From Chloromonas sp. AAM2 (Eukaryota > Chlorophyta > Chlorophyceae > Chlamydomonadales > Chlamydomonadaceae), in contig QAXH01005674.1 of NCBI GenBank assembly GCA_004335635.1, positions 1 through 16,138 of the forward strand: DNA of 16,138 nucleotides. The letters run 5' to 3'. Below, in pieces: positions 14,373-16,138 of the stretch. The first letter of the stretch is position 1. The number at the start of each line of letters is the position of its first letter. The notes under the pieces were generated by a model that saw nothing but the letters and a program-made list of their open reading frames with translations, made no database searches and had not been told where the DNA came from. The translations under genes were made by a program, and so were the position numbers.

Positions 14373-16046
14373 ATGCTAAAAGCACTACATACGAAGATCA
14401 AAGAATATAGGTCAGACAACCCAAAATTTGGACAGCATTCCAGGAAATGGACCTTATTTAGTTTGGTCATAGCACTGCTGATCTCAATTCCAATATTTAC
14501 GGTCATATTTTCAGTATTTACACCCGCTGGTGAGGTTTGGAAGCACCTTGCTGATACGGTTTTAATGGATTATATCCGTAACTCGCTTTGGTTAATCCTT
14601 GGAGTTTCTATTGGCGTCATATCGATAGGTGTTTCATCGGCCTGGCTTATAACAATGTGCGAATTTCCGGGACGCAGGTTTTTTGAATGGGCTTCTATTC
14701 TTCCATTTGCCATACCTGCTTACCTGTTAGCTTATATTTATACGGATTTTCTGGATATTGCAGGTCCGCTTCAAACGGTGATGCGAAATAGTTTGGGCTT
14801 AGGTATCGACGAATATTGGTTTCCAAATATACGCTCAGTTGAAGGAGCAGTAATCATTATGTCACTGGCTTTCTACCCATATGTGTATATGCTTGCGCGT
14901 TCTTCTTTTCTTGAACAATCCACTTCTTTGCTGGAAGCAAGTCGGATAATGGGGTATTCTACCTGGCAGAGTTTTTATAAGGTAGCATTACCTGTTGCAA
15001 GACCCGGAATTGCTGCGGGACTGGCTTTGGCTCTGATGGAGACTTTGAATGATTTTGGAACTGTTCAATATTTTGGAGTGCAGACTTTTACCACGGGTAT
15101 TTACAGAACCTGGTTTGGATTGGGAGATCGGCCGGCTGCAGCCCAACTTGCGGCCTTTTTACTCGCTTTCATTGTCGTACTCATCTTTATTGAAAGATAT
15201 ACGAGGAATAAAATCAGTAATGAAAAAGCCAATGCAACCCGGTTTAAACGGTTGAATCGTTTTCAGCTTCAGGGAGTGAAAGCCTGGTCTGTTTTTTTAA
15301 CAGGCTTTATCCTCCCCGTTATTTTGCTTTTACATATGTTTTTTTCAAACCTGAATTATCTGGATTTTAAATTCATAGAATTAGCATTTAATTCTTTTTC
15401 TGTATCCGCCCTGACAGGAATTCTTGCTGTCACATTTGCGATGATCATGGCTTACGCTGCTCGTTTGAATAAGAGTCTCTGGGTTCGAATATTTAATAGG
15501 ATCAGCTCGCTGGGTTATGCTATTCCGGGTTCGGTTATTGCCGTCGGAGTACTAATTCCGTTTGGTTTCTTTGACAACACCATTGATTCATTTTTTAGGG
15601 ATAATTTCGGAATTTCTTCTGGCTTGTTGTTAAGTGGTTCTATTTTCGCAATGGTCTTTGCGTATCTCGTTCGCTTTCTCTCGGTATCTTTTGGCGGAGT
15701 TGAGGCAAGTATGCAAAAGATTACTCCCAATATGGATGAAGCTGCTCGTGGATTGGGATACAGTTTTTCAAAAGTGTTGAGAAAAATACATATCCCGATG
15801 ATGAGTGGAGGGCTTTTAACGGCCGGTCTCTTAGTATTTGTTGATGTTATGAAAGAGTTACCCGCCACACTCATTGTTCGTCCATTCAACTTTGATACTT
15901 TAGCCGTACAAGTTTATCGCTATGCTTCTGATGAACGGCTCGCAGAATCTGCCGGTGCTGCGCTTATGATTGTATTAGTTGGAATCATACCTGTCATCAT
16001 TATAAGCAGGACGATTGCAAGATCACGAAAATCGGAAACACAATAA
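14373..16046 (+). CDS. Ferric-type ABC transporter permease, two fused permease domains
   Basis: This 557-residue inner-membrane protein has two homologous MetI-type permease halves, as in FbpB/AfuB/SfuB ferric iron importers. Each half has the cytoplasmic coupling (EAA) loop that docks on the ATPase: EASRIMGYSTWQSF with LPVARPG (188-212) and EAARGLGYSFSKVL with IPMMSGG (456-480). The first half covers about 25-280 and the second about 303-550, joined by a basic linker (279-302). The second half ends with DVMKELPATLIVRPFNFDTLA, which is typical of the iron-type subfamily (DxxKELPxTLxLRPF). The partner ATPase and periplasmic binding protein are not next to it; the following gene is rsgA, so they must be encoded elsewhere. 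Thiamine- or spermidine-type import is a less likely alternative. Length is normal for a fused permease. Confidence 0.92.
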   Translation: MLKALHTKIKEYRSDNPKFGQHSRKWTLFSLVIALLISIPIFTVIFSVFTPAGEVWKHLADTVLMDYIRNSLWLILGVSIGVISIGVSSAWLITMCEFPGRRFFEWASILPFAIPAYLLAYIYTDFLDIAGPLQTVMRNSLGLGIDEYWFPNIRSVEGAVIIMSLAFYPYVYMLARSSFLEQSTSLLEASRIMGYSTWQSFYKVALPVARPGIAAGLALALMETLNDFGTVQYFGVQTFTTGIYRTWFGLGDRPAAAQLAAFLLAFIVVLIFIERYTRNKISNEKANATRFKRLNRFQLQGVKAWSVFLTGFILPVILLLHMFFSNLNYLDFKFIELAFNSFSVSALTGILAVTFAMIMAYAARLNKSLWVRIFNRISSLGYAIPGSVIAVGVLIPFGFFDNTIDSFFRDNFGISSGLLLSGSIFAMVFAYLVRFLSVSFGGVEASMQKITPNMDEAARGLGYSFSKVLRKIHIPMMSGGLLTAGLLVFVDVMKELPATLIVRPFNFDTLAVQVYRYASDERLAESAGAALMIVLVGIIPVIIISRTIARSRKSETQ

Positions 16047-16095
16047 TATTGAAATCATTTCTTTTTAATCCCCCGCTGTTCCTTATTTTTGGCGC

Positions 16096-16138
16096 ATGAA
16101 AAAAGGACGAGTCATACAATCTACCGGCAGTTGGTATC
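16096..16138 (+). CDS. rsgA: Ribosome small-subunit-dependent GTPase A, N-terminal fragment cut by window end
   Basis: The ATG at 16096 opens a frame reading MKKGRVIQSTGSWY for 14 codons to the window edge. The pattern G-x-V-I-x-STGSWY is the start of the N-terminal OB-fold of RsgA (YjeQ), the GTPase that helps mature the 30S subunit. It is 49 bases past the permease stop. Only the extreme N-terminus is visible, so the GTPase domain cannot be checked, and the call depends on this short but distinctive motif. Its placement in a run that contains ybeY fits a role in ribosome assembly. Confidence 0.75.
   Translation, partial: MKKGRVIQSTGSWY

Noticed and set aside
15515..15889. 124-codon open frame on the - strand inside the permease gene
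   Set aside because: It is antisense to a well-supported membrane protein with both EAA loops; its translation (Lys/Pro/Ser-rich) resembles no protein and is a reading-frame shadow.

Overview
The window reads as ordinary chromosome from a member of the Fibrobacteres-Chlorobi-Bacteroidota superphylum. A marine or hypersaline Balneolota or Rhodothermota-type bacterium is my best guess. The reasons are the family mix (DUF6122, DUF4914, the large DUF2723 membrane protein, an S8 lipoprotein with a DDDNNGYVDD-type segment), a YbeY whose zinc motif ends in KD instead of DH, moderately AT-rich DNA, and near absence of Shine-Dalgarno sequences before the starts. The assignment rests on recognition by eye, not on a search.

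Left part (1-5868) holds five single-gene units on both strands: a small DUF6122 membrane protein (+), a DUF4914 protein with a P-loop (-), a SnoaL/NTF2-like small protein (+), a class I methyltransferase (-) and an Na+-coupled NSS-family transporter (-). An imperfect hairpin with a T-run closes the DUF4914 unit. A 488-base AT-rich divergent region (2521-3008) separates DUF4914 from the SnoaL-like gene; it carries a 9-bp inverted repeat and a short 12-base-period tandem repeat next to each flanking gene. A perfect 12-bp hairpin lies between the transporter and the methyltransferase.

Right part (6051-16138) is entirely on the + strand. It starts with a 992-residue DUF2723/TMEM260-like membrane glycosyltransferase candidate behind a sigma70-like promoter. 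After a second promoter-like element comes a tightly spaced run (gaps of 11-49 bases): an unrecognised 149-residue protein, ybeY, a DUF445 membrane protein, an S8 peptidase lipoprotein, a PYROXD2/phytoene-desaturase-like FAD oxidoreductase, a fused two-domain ferric-type ABC permease, and the first 14 codons of rsgA. The run is bracketed by two ribosome-assembly genes (ybeY and rsgA), with envelope and transport genes between them. It looks co-transcribed, but no single pathway is evident.

I found no mobile element, CRISPR array, RNA gene, phage gene or toxin system. The points most worth checking are the DUF4914 kinase-like protein, the unusual Na+-site residues of the transporter, the unrecognised gene heading the ybeY run, and the repeats in the 2521-3008 region.
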